NCBI GenBank assembly: GCA_016271365.2
Contig: CM028130.1
Span: forward strand, 469,001,501 to 469,065,500
Origin: Neoceratodus forsteri
Taxonomy: Eukaryota; Chordata; Ceratodontiformes; Ceratodontidae
DNA: 64,000 bases
Direction: 5' to 3'
The notes below the pieces were generated by a model, which saw nothing but the letters and a program-made list of their open reading frames with translations, did no database searches and was not told the DNA's origin. A program made the position numbers and the translations under genes. Positions 55,295 to 64,000 of the stretch are shown here, piece after piece; the first letter of the stretch is position 1, and the number at the start of each line of letters is the position of its first letter.

Positions 55295-56600
55295 GAAAGA
55301 CATGCTTAGGAGGCGCTAACAATTCAACTTTGTGCACAAATTTAACCTATTTAAATTCCAAATTGGGAACTTGCAGACAGAGATTCTGATAGGTGAATCC
55401 ATACGCTACCAAAGGATATAATTTTCAGCTTGAAGACCAATGGGGAAGCCAACGGAAGTGGCCCCATCAATCGACCAGGAAGCCAGCTTCGTAAAAACAG
55501 ATGGAAGGTATGGCTCGAGGGGGATAGTGTGGAGCTCACTCTGAAGAGTCTACTAATGTGGCCTTATTACAGGCCATAAGAGATCTGGACAGGAAAGTTG
55601 AATCCTTTGATGGCAGACTAACCATAATATAAGCACAAATGGACACATTCAGCCACAAAGTTAAATCTGCCATGGAGACTGCAAACAAATCATTTGCGGC
55701 TTTGATGGGCATATTAAAAGAAACTCACATGCTATGCAGCAGATTGGAGCAGCTGGAAAATGGTGTCCATATGGCTAATGTCTGTATCCTGGGGGTCCCA
55801 GGTGGCATGGAAGGAGACAATCCCATTCATTTTGTGGTCAATCTCTTTGCCAAGTTACTGGATATTGATTTGAAGGACTGCATATATAAAGCTTACCATA
55901 TTACTCCCAGGAAAAAGACAGAATGACCCCAAACAACCTCGCACACTTCTGGTGATAACGCATGGTCTGCACATCAGAGACACTATATTGGGTGCTGCAA
56001 GATCAAAAGGGCCTCTCTCCTTGCAAGACAGTAGCTTAATATACCGTTTTCCTGACCTGAGTTATTCGACCAGGCAGTGCCACAAGGTTTATGACGCTGA
56101 GCAGTCGGGACTTCGGGCTCTTGAAATTTTGCATGCTCTGCGATTGCCAGCTAAATTGTGGAACACCTATGCTAGGAAAACTTATACCTATAAATGATCC
56201 AGCAGATGCTGGAAAAAGTTAGAGGTACTTCAAAGACTTTTGCTGCATGAAGTGAGGCACCAGATTCTGACAAGAAGGATGATTGTGTAAACTGTTACGT
56301 TGACTTTTATGACAATGCATGCTGACATGCCTGAGGTGTGTTAATTTGGGTCTGTACACTTCTGAGCAGTTCACGACAGGTAACAAATGGGCAAGGGTGC
56401 TTTCAGTTTAGTAGACAGGGATGTGTTTTTTGGGCCACCAGCAATGCTAAATTTTTAATTTGTTAACCTCTGCAGGTTTGTCTTGCAGCTGTGGTTAGTT
56501 TAGCTAGGACAAGATGGCGACCACCACATGGAGCTAAATTAGAGTTAAAGGTGCCCAGTAAGCTGTCCTATGCCCAGCAATAGCTTCAATCCCTCACGGC
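55295..56600 (+). mobile_element. L1 5' region with ORF1
   Basis: A short 5' leader precedes ORF1 (55440-56197), followed by several hundred bp without a frame. ACAAGATGGCGACC near 56508 resembles a YY1-type motif, often found in mammalian L1 5' UTRs; here it lies after ORF1, so it has no clear meaning. The 3' limit is uncertain and ORF2 was not found downstream. Confidence 0.6.
55440..56197 (+). pseudogene. L1 ORF1 (coiled coil, RRM and C-terminal domain), frameshifted
   Basis: ATG 55440 starts MGKPTEVAPSIDQEASFVKT. A coiled-coil-like stretch follows after a frame change (QAIRDLDRKVE-type heptads; MDTFSHKVKSAMETANKSF). Then comes the RRM region RLEQLENGVHMANVCILGVP, GMEGDNPIHFVVNLFAKLLD and the C-terminal part, after a shift near 55925, ILGAARSKGPLSLQDSSLIY, RFPDL and ALEILHALRLPAKLW. 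These match L1 ORF1p, the RNA-binding chaperone that trimerises on L1 RNA. Stops near 55535 and 55630. Confidence 0.82.
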
Positions 56601-57097
56601 AGCTCAGCTTTTCCCTCACAATCTTACTGTTTGTAATGTCCCTACCTGCCGTGATAATATAGTGTTATTTCTATTTTAATAACTTAGTATAGTCCCCTTT
56701 ATTTGGCATGTAGTGCACTGTCAGTCATTACCCTCAAGTAATGGTTCTATATACTGTTAGTTTGCCTGTTCTCAGTATTGCATTTATCATTAATTGGGTT
56801 ATAAATTTTGGAGAGCCCTTCTTACCAAACACAATCAAACTGTTGACAGTGTTGTGATTGTATCATTGTGACACCAAGAGGTTGTTAACTCCTCTTGACT
56901 ACATCACACCGATACCATGACAACAGGAGCGGATCTCTGCATGCATGGATTTGAAGTAGCGGCTCACAATGAACGGCCACAGTGGTGAGAGCTGGTCCTA
57001 AGGCGAACGGCACTATGGGAAACAAAAAAGTAAGCACTATCTCCATTTAAACTTGTGCTCAGTTGAGTTTTGTTTGTTTTGCCCATACACTTTAAAA
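56601..57097. other. Non-coding, nothing recognised
   Basis: About 500 bp between the L1 5' region and the foldback element. No coding or repeat feature seen. Confidence 0.4.
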
Positions 57098-57254
57098 ATA
57101 ATGACTATGTTTCAGTTAATAACTGCGAAATCACCTCTCATGGTTATCAGGACAACAATAAACCTCTCAAGTTGTGCTCTCGAGGTTCACTATGTTGTCC
57201 TGGAAACCACTCAAGGTGATTACAGCGCAGTTAATAACCGAATCTAGTCATTAT
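57098..57254. repeat. 157-bp foldback element (long palindrome)
   Basis: Left arm ATAATGACTATGTTTCAGTT, AATAACTGCG, AAATCACCT and AGGACAACA pairs with the right arm TGTTGTCCT, AGGTGATTACAGCGCAGTTA, ATAACC and TAGTCATTAT. Arms are about 65 bp at roughly 75-80 percent identity. The centre is also paired (AACCTC/GAGGTT). Likely a MITE; a hairpin RNA is possible. Confidence 0.85.
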
Positions 57255-57316
57255 CCTCTATAAGGATCATAAATCTGTGACAGTTATTTTACACCATGTT
57301 TTACTGATAGGAGGTC

Positions 57317-57320
57317 TTAA
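57317..57320. repeat. TTAA target duplication, left copy
   Basis: TTAA directly before AGGGTACCTAAAA; pairs with 60157-60160. Confidence 0.75.
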
Positions 57321-57575
57321 AGGGTACCTAAAAAAACTGTTTTTAAAACTGCAAACTCCAAAATCTGGCTTCATTGAGAGGTAAAGTAAAGGCTACTGTT
57401 TACATTTATGCTAAAACTGCATTTCTGTAAATAACATAAATGCAGTTTCATAGCTTTTGAAAAATGTAAACATCAGCCTTTCACTTAAAAAAACAGCATT
57501 GCCTTCTCCCTAAGATGTCTGCCAACTGTGTTAAGTGATGAGTCATGATGACATCATCGGAGCCAGAGCCAGAGA
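57321..57575. repeat. Left TIR, itself foldback
   Basis: It contains an internal inverted pair (AAAGGCTACTGTTTACATTT at 57388 with AAATGTAAACATCAGCCTTT ending at 57481), so each TIR forms its own hairpin. Confidence 0.8.
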
Positions 57576-57844
57576 CCAGTATAGATTCTTATGGACTAAC
57601 TAGTTCTTCTTTCCTTCTTTGTTTTGAATTGTTTTACCAGAATGATCAACACCATGTGTTAACATGTGGATTATTTTGATCAGTACCGTTATTCTGTGAT
57701 TTTGTTCATTTTATTTACTTTAACTTGCTGAAAATGTTTTACAATCTAGCTGACTTTCTGTTTGGCAAATTGCAGAACAGTGGCACTTCAAATACCTGAT
57801 GATCTAGTGGTTATGTGATGCCCTGAATTTTCTTTTTGTTAACC

Positions 57845-57975
57845 AGGAGACACACTACGCTGAAACACGGTTTACAGATGCGGCCGCAGCTACGAGGATG
57901 TTAAGTGACTTGCTCAGGGTCACACAGCCAAGTACTGGTCTGGTCCATTTCCAAAGCTCATGCATGCTTGTTAAT
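57845..57975 (-). mobile_element. MIR-like SINE fragment, minus strand
   Basis: GATGTTAAGTGACTTGCTCA then GGGTCACACAGCCAAGTACT and CCAAAGCTCATGC is the complement form of a MIR (core GGGCAAGTCACTTAAC...). Confidence 0.7.
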
Positions 57976-58654
57976 CCACAAAAAAAGCTTCTCTTGTATT
58001 CTTTTTCCAAGTGAACCCCCTGCACCTAGCTTGCCTTCTGTCGAACACCCCACCATCCATACCATGTCCTTAGTACTGCCTGGGGCTGCATATCAGCTTG
58101 CAGTCTCATGAAGAGAATTATTACACCTCAGACTGTAATCATATCCCTCAGAGAGTTGTGCATACCTACACGATATGGATCATCAGCTGGCACTGTTAAA
58201 ACATACCTCCAAGTCACACTTAAGTCAACTTTTTTAATATTTGACTTCTGTTCCGCAGTAAACATTGAGTGGATCACCACCCTTCTGCACAGTGAAGGCA
58301 GAATGTACAGTTCCCCTGTTGTTTTTGTCCGCCTCATTAACAAAAATTGGGTCTTCGTGGAGGGCCAAGCAATAAGCCTCAGGACTCACCAGAAAAACTG
58401 CTGTTCATGCCCTCATAAGGGCTGCACTTACTATTTATAACAATATTATTAGCAGGAGAGGCATACTAATGCTTTGAGCGAATCCACCAGACTTCCAGTG
58501 TCAGTCTACTCCTTTACCTGTGATCTGCAGAACCCCCACAGGACAGTTCCCTGCAAATCTCTAGTACTTTTTAGTGCCCTACTCCACAATGCAAGCTGGT
58601 TGGCTACCACCCTTCGAAATCTTGAATGACCTATACACAGCTCCCTCAATACTG

Positions 58655-58775
58655 TCCTAACAAACTCTGAGGAAGCCCTGAAGCAGGGTGAAACGTAAGC
58701 TATTCTCTGCAGTGCAGTTGCACTGCTGCCTTTGTCTCTGGTACTGGTAATAAACTGTTTATGATTTAATAGAAC
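58655..58775 (+). mobile_element. Penelope-like 3' tail
   Basis: CTGAGGAAGCCCTGAAGCAG then GGTGAAACGTAAGC and AATAAACTGTTTATG resembles the end region of vertebrate Penelope-like elements (a GAAGxxCC...GAAACG pattern). No coding part is recognisable upstream. Confidence 0.45.
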
Positions 58776-59234
58776 AACAGTTTGGTGTCGCTGATTGAGT
58801 GGATGGCATGTGCATTTATTTTCTGTGTCAAAGATCCTGTCTTCATTGAATAGTTGCTATCAGCCTGACTTACTGGAAAGATTTGTTTATTTTGATATAT
58901 CAAAACCTGGGGACTGCACTACCTACATTCATGGTGCACAAGGGTGATCAGCTCACCAGTTTTTGGTATGAGGAGGAGTAATAGAATGAATACCAGTGGG
59001 GGACTGAGAAAGCCACTCCTGCAAGGTACTGCTATATTCAGGGAAGGGGGAAGACAGAAGGCGAGAAATATGAGCAGATCACTGTGAGAAATAAGATGTG
59101 GGGCTGCCAGCACCATGATCACTACCTGACCCCATTGTCCTGGCTAATATTCCCTTCCCATAAAACCAGTTCATGTAATTGTCCAAGGCTGTGTTGTGGT
59201 ATTATTGTGTGAATTGGCTTCCACTACATTCAGT

Positions 59235-59335
59235 CATTTCACTACCAGTCTAGCATTACTTATAAAGCACTTTGGGATACAATGTGTATGAAAAGCACTA
59301 TATAAATACTGATTATTCTTATTATTTCCCATGGA
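59235..59335 (+). mobile_element. L2/SINE-type 3' tail
   Basis: TATAAAGCACTTTGGGATAC, then GAAAAGCACTATATAAATAC and TTATTCTTATTATT, is the tail shared by L2-type LINEs and the SINEs they mobilise. Confidence 0.65.
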
Positions 59336-59914
59336 AAAGAAGAGAAGACAAGACAAGCATATTTTGATTTCCAAGAAAGTATGAACTCTGGCATTGGACT
59401 ACAGAAGAATTTTGCTACAAACAAGTGGTGGATCTATGGGGTGGTGAAGGGTGCGTCTGTAACCCCTCCCCATTGTAAAGTTCTCACTTTCTGCTGCTGC
59501 ATTTCACTTTGTTGAAGAAGTCTGATTTATTGATTGTACAAATGTAGTTGCAGTCAAAACATACGAGAAAAGCATAATAGCAGAACATATAAAGGTTTCA
59601 TAAAAATGTTAAACAGTGCATATCAAGTATGCACACACTCCCAGCACCCCCCTCCCCCATTGTAGCATCCTGGATCAGCATAACCACTAGACCACCAGGT
59701 TATTCAAGATTTGTACTGCACTGTGGTTTGCCAAAGAGAAAGTCAGTTGGATTAAAATACAATTTCAGCATGTTAAAGTAAACAAAATGAACAGAACCAT
59801 AGCCTAACATGTGTATTGATCTAAATAATGCACGTGGTTTTGACTATTTTGGTGAAACAATTCTATACAAAGGGAAAAAAGAACAAGTTAGCACTATAGA
59901 GAGCCATATAGCTA

Positions 59915-60156
59915 TCTGACTTTGGCTCTGATGATGTCATCACTTAACACATTTGACGGCCATTTTAAGAAGCAGGTAAGGCAGTTTTTTTGAAATTGGA
60001 AGGCTGATTTTACATTTTTCAAATGCTTTGGAACCACATTTAGGTAACTTATATAAATGTAGTTTTAGCATTAACAAATTCAGCAGCCTTTCCTTTAGTC
60101 CCGTTTGAGGTCAGATTTTTGAATAGCTTGCTGTCAAAATGTTGTTTAGGTATCCT
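59915..60156. repeat. Right TIR of the TTAA-flanked transposon
   Basis: Inverted counterpart of 57321-57575, ending TGTTTAGGTATCCT directly before TTAA at 60157-60160. Confidence 0.8.
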
Positions 60157-60160
60157 TTAA
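60157..60160. repeat. TTAA target duplication, right copy
   Basis: TTAA directly after GGTATCCT; pairs with 57317-57320. Confidence 0.75.
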
Positions 60161-60260
60161 GTAAATATGGTGTTCTAAACTGGGGCAAGATTATGTCTTT
60201 TTTTAATTTAATCTTTATTTCCATTTTTCAGAATAATAGGTTACAAGTGATCTTAAAAGA

Positions 60261-60269
60261 AGCATTTAG
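60261..60269. repeat. Target duplication of nested L1, left copy
   Basis: AGCATTTAG, preceded by AAAAGA. It recurs at 60872-60880 preceded by AAAAAA, giving 14 of 15 matching bases. Confidence 0.85.
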
Positions 60270-60871
60270 CCCCGCCTACACTGAAAGAATGGATAGATAT
60301 AATAAAAGGAATAGAAAGAATGGAGAGAATTACAGCATGTCTGCGTTTACAAAAAGATAACTTTAATGGGGTGTGGCTACCCTACATGCAATTGATTGAA
60401 AGCAATGAAGGTATCTCAGTGCTATCTCAACAGGCCTATATGTAACACAAATAATTAAATGTAATAGGTTAGAAAGATAGAATATACTGCTCAGGCCTTG
60501 CAAGATTAGACAGCCATGAAGTTTGTAAGTTATAATGTTTTTATTTGATTTTAGGGAAAAAATTGTTATAGATATAAACTTTGTATATTAATAAGGCACA
60601 GAAAATATCACTCTGATGGAGGATCTACACAAGCGACAGATCGAGGAGTAGATACTATATAAAAACACTTGTCATCTCTGGAGACATGAACTTCAGGAAA
60701 CCTGGATAAAAAGGAAAGGGGAGAGAGGCGATTATAATTAATGACTGATCCTTTTACTGAAGGACTATAATAAGGAGAATTTTATATATCTATTAATCAG
60801 TCACTTTGTAATTGTCGTAATGTGGATGGACTGTCTGTGCAAGTAAATAATAAACTTGAAGTTCAAAAAAA
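60270..60871 (+). mobile_element. Truncated L1 3' end nested in the minus-strand L1
   Basis: Begins in ORF2's last part (PAYTERMDRYNKRNRKNGEN, then GVWLPYMQLIE after a shift) and runs through a 3' UTR to AATAAACTTGAAGTTC and an A run. Flanking duplication AGCATTTAG and an A-rich insertion site fit L1 endonuclease target-primed insertion. A severely 5'-truncated copy. Confidence 0.85.
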
Positions 60872-61028
60872 AGCATTTAGACCTTTCATACAGTTCTCTC
60901 CAAAATAAAAATGCTTATTAGAGTTTATCCAGCAAGTAGTAAACAACCCCAGACATCCTTTGTGAACACTGGAAATCCATTCCAGGCTGTAAATACAGTT
61001 ATTGTTTAAAATTATTGGCCTAAACTAT

Positions 61029-64000
61029 TTAATCAGCCATCAGACATACCGTCTTAACACTCACTTCATATTTGGGCACGGACCCTTCATAGTGTTCTAG
61101 TTGGTATAGTACCCATTTTCTCCAGTTAATTTCAAATGCTTCTTTCCTATCTAGGAGTGCACTTGAACATTCTCTACAGTGTAAATATTTCCATAACCAT
61201 TTTAACCCATTCGATTTTGGTTGAATGTCTGTAGTATCCCAGCGCCTAGTAATTGTTTTATGGGCTGCCAGGAGCAGGACTGTAATTTGTTTATAAACTG
61301 ATTTGTCTACCCTGAGACCCTCCGGCAGAGTGAAGGTCATGATAAACATAATTGTAAGTAAGTCTTTCTTATCTTATATTAAGGTTAATTCAGTAGTTAC
61401 CTCTCTCCAATACTGCTCCAATAGTGGAAGTGCCCACATTATATGTGTGTGACCAACATGGGTACCACATCCTTTCCAACATACTTCTGTTGGGTCCCCC
61501 TTGAACTTGAAAATCACTCTGGGAGTGCGAAAGAACCTAAGTCTAAGTTTCCACGTGAACTCTCTCTAATAGGGAGCCTGAATTACTTTGCTGAGGGGTA
61601 CAGCTGCTCCCTCCCATTGGACCCCTGGGATTTGAGTTTGTAACTCCCCGGCTCACTGCAACCTAGTAGTCTCCGTGGAGTCTCCTGCACATTCCCTCAA
61701 AGCTCCTTATACCCTACTGACACAGTGCTCCATGGAGGCACCAAGTAAAGTAGTGCAAATCAAATTCAGTAAGGTGAGTGTTTCTGCCACACCTGCTAAC
61801 TTATTTTCCTGAGGGGCTAGGGTATGACCTCAGTTGCATATAGCTATAGAAATCTCTTTGATGGAGGAAAACTTGGCCTGAATGCTAACAAATGGCAGCA
61901 TACTTGTAGGTCCCATCACCTGATGGATATATTTCAACCCTTGTAGTTACCACTGTTTTGCTCTCCCCCTGTACAGTTCGGGATAAAAGCTTGGTCCTAG
62001 GCTATAGCCCGCAGATATAGCCTCTCTTGCTGGGTCAGGTAATTTCCCAGTACCTCAAGCCAGACATGAAATGGTACCCTGATGATAGAGAACATTTTAC
62101 AAGCTGGCTACAATGTGGGGGTTCCCCAGATAAATAGCTCATTAGGTCTTCTATCCCATTTAGAATAGTTTCTATTTCTTTCCAATAAGTGGTGCAATAC
62201 GGATTCAGCCAACTCAGCAAAGTAAGAATTTGAGCTGCCCTGAAGTAGTCATGGAAGTTTGGCAGATTTAAGCCACCTCAGTTCCTAGAGAGCTGGAGTA
62301 TACTATACTTAATTCTGGGGTTTCCCATTCCGAGAAACCTAGATATCATCCTGTCCCAATCCGAAAATAAATGTTACCGGTTTGACTGGCAGGGTTTGGA
62401 GATAAAATAGGATTCTGGGAAGAACATTTTGTTTCACTGCTTCCACCCTATTAAGAAGCTCAGTGAGGTCTGTGACCATCTAGACATGTCTGCTGTGAGC
62501 TGTTGGGTTATGTGCTCGAAGTTTAATATATCTATGGCTTCTATAGCAGTTGACAATTTAACCCCTAAATATCTCATGGTGATCCTATTCTACCTAAAAG
62601 GATAAGAATACTTTAATTTCTGGGAAGGCTGAAAATTATACAGCAAGACTTCTGTCTTCTGGTCATTAATTTTGTAATGGACAACTGGCCGAATATTTCC
62701 AGAAAATACAAAATCACACATGCTCCCACAATGCAAAGCATCATGGGCTGCATATGCAAATCACCACAGAATGTTATTGCTTCCATAGTTCAGAAATAGA
62801 ACTCTCTGGGTTAATAAGGGTTAGGAGTATATTGTCTGCAAATAAAACATTTTATACTCTCTGCCTTCCAGAAATTCCTTCTATAAGGTCTTGTTGCCTA
62901 ATTGAGGCCGCCAAGGGTTCTAAATAGAGGATGAATAGCAGGGGTGATAAAGGGCACCCCTGCTTGTACCTCTGGCTAATGAGAACGATTCCAACAGAGC
63001 CCCATCAATTTTGACATATGCTTTTGAGTAGAAATAAATGTTCTGGAGTTGTGTAATCAACTTTCAGGAATCCGAAGTTTGACAGGGTCACCCAGAGAAA
63101 GGACCAGGTGACCCTGTCAAGCACCTTCTCGGCATCCAACCCCGGGGTAACCTGCGGGATCCCTCATGAGAAGGCTTAATCTATTAACAGGAAAGTATGC
63201 CGCATTACGTCATGGGCCTGCCTCCCACTTACAAAATCTACTTGGTCCTGGTCTATCAGTGTTAGGAGAAGGAGTTCAATTCTGTGTGCAAGAATAGACA
63301 TATAGATTTTATAATCAGTTAAGCATTGACATAGATCTGTGGGATGCTGCATATTTCAAGTCTTTCTGTGTCTTGGGTATCACTGCTATTGTGGCATATT
63401 GCCATGAAGGAGGTGGTTGCTCCCCTCCTGCACAGCATGAAACACCGACAACAATACGGGTATGATCAAATCCTTACAGGCTTTGTAAAACTCAGAGGGT
63501 ATCCATCCAGTCTGGGGGCTTTTAGGTTTTAACTTTATGCAATACCTGATTTATCTCAATGCTATTTACTGGTCGAAGTAAAGCTTGCATTTGGTTTTCT
63601 GTAGGTTTGGGAGGCCTACTTTGCTAAGGTAATTACTTATCTTGTCCGAGGTGGGGGGTGCTCTCTAGCTGTATAGATTTTTATAGTAAGTGGCCAGGGC
63701 ATTCCTAATTTTCTGTGGGCGGGTAAGAAGTGGGTTAGTGTCTGGGTCATACAGACTACCAATCCAGGCCCTTGCTTTATGCTCCCTTAGCCGTCTTGCC
63801 AGCCTACGTGCCCCTTTGGGCCCTACCTCATAATAATGTTTTAAGCAGAGCAACTGTTGTTCAATCTGCTGAGCTATGCACTTCTGCAATTTCTGTTTTA
63901 CCTGTTGAATTTGGGATTTAATTGAGTGGTCTCCCTGGTCCCATACCCTCCGAAGTAAGCCCAGTTCCTTCTGTAATGCATTAGAAGTTGTTTCCCTCTG
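61029..64000 (-). pseudogene. L1 ORF2 (RT and C-terminal region), inactive
   Basis: On the minus strand: 63889-63665 EVGPKGARRLARRLREHKAR and LATYYKNLYS precede RT; RVTWSFLWVTL near 63120; RYKQGCPLSPLLFILYLEPL at 62990-62920; motif C at 62842-62831 reads FADN where FADD is expected; the end 61349-61029 has LLLAAHKTITRRW and FEINWRKWVLYQLEHYEG. Motif C aspartate-to-asparagine and several stops make it inactive. This type of enzyme nicks DNA and copies L1 RNA in place. Confidence 0.85.

Larger units (their letters stand above)
57321..60156. mobile_element. TTAA-flanked DNA transposon with ~250-bp TIRs (Kolobok/T2-like)
   Basis: The left end AGGGTACCTAAAAAAACTG is matched by the right end, complement AGGATACCTAAACAACATT, with TTAA on both sides. 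The inverted repeats extend about 250 bp: 57321-57575 against 59915-60156, sharing GATGATGTCATCAC.., TTAACACA, AGGCTGAT and TTTACATTTTTCAAA. TTAA duplications with TTAAAGGG-type ends are known from the T2 group of Kolobok in frogs; piggyBac also uses TTAA but has different ends. There is no transposase; the interior holds SINE and LINE tails. Confidence 0.8.
60194..64000 (-). mobile_element. L1 LINE on the minus strand, continuing past the window
   Basis: The 3' end lies at about 60194-60225 (minus strand AATAAAGATTAAATTAAAAAAAG). A 3' UTR of about 800 bp contains a nested L1 insertion. ORF2 from 61029 onward covers the C-terminus back to the region before RT at 63889. The 5' part lies beyond 64000. 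Confidence 0.88.

Noticed and set aside
56505..56520. YY1-type L1 promoter motif
   Set aside because: It lies after ORF1 rather than in the 5' leader, so no promoter role can be supported.

Overview
This window holds no recognisable host gene. It is a dense, many-layered pile of transposable elements and tandem repeats from a large animal genome, almost certainly a vertebrate. The mix is DIRS-type tyrosine-recombinase retrotransposons, a Penelope-like element, LINEs of L1, L2 and CR1-like types, a hAT transposon, a TTAA-flanked Kolobok/T2-like element and MIR-like tRNA SINEs. That mix fits a large-genome amphibian (caecilian or salamander) best, but the species cannot be fixed from the sequence alone. 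Every coding remnant belongs to a mobile element, and nearly all carry frameshifts, stops or lost catalytic residues.

Layout. 1-5176: tandem array of about 18 quasi-palindromic units of ~298 bp, abutting a 5'-truncated DIRS element (DIRS-1, 5187-8801). 9.1-11.4 kb: a LINE-type tail and the 3' part of a Penelope-like element with an open GIY-YIG endonuclease frame. 11.5-13.0 kb: two foldback repeats. 13046-18713: a DIRS element with both ends (DIRS-2), including terminal inverted repeats and the internal complementary region (ICR). 18.9-23.8 kb: the endonuclease part of an L1 ORF2 split by a ~3.6 kb insert, itself full of tandem repeats related in inverted orientation to the 1-5176 satellite, and by a LINE 3' tail. 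23.8-26.7 kb: two minus-strand LINE fragments. 27.0-29.9 kb: a GC-rich, probably DIRS-like element (element C) split by a CR1-like LINE and carrying a GGTGCC-rich minisatellite.

29885-47601: a third DIRS copy (DIRS-3), broken by an 8.8 kb hAT transposon (31650-40452, exact 8-bp target duplication) and by a minus-strand DIRS-like element with no visible reverse transcriptase or recombinase (42742-47093). It is finally cut by a fourth DIRS copy (DIRS-4, 47602-50683), which ends at a CR1-like LINE (50684-52460). 52.4-55.3 kb: L2-like LINE pieces, a tRNA-like SINE head and a cluster of short perfect hairpins. 55.3-56.2 kb: L1 ORF1. 57.1-60.2 kb: a foldback repeat and a 2.8 kb TTAA-flanked element with ~250 bp terminal inverted repeats. 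60.2-64.0 kb: a minus-strand L1 running off the window, with a second truncated L1 inserted in its 3' region with a target duplication.

The order of events can be read from the nesting. Element C received DIRS-3; DIRS-3 then received the hAT, the minus-strand DIRS-like element and DIRS-4; DIRS-4 was cut at the CR1-like LINE. The most notable points are the DIRS-like family at 42.7-47.1 kb recognised by its ICR, the quasi-palindromic satellite shared between two unrelated contexts, and a tract of dense small indels at 47.1-50.7 kb that crosses element boundaries and may be an assembly artefact.
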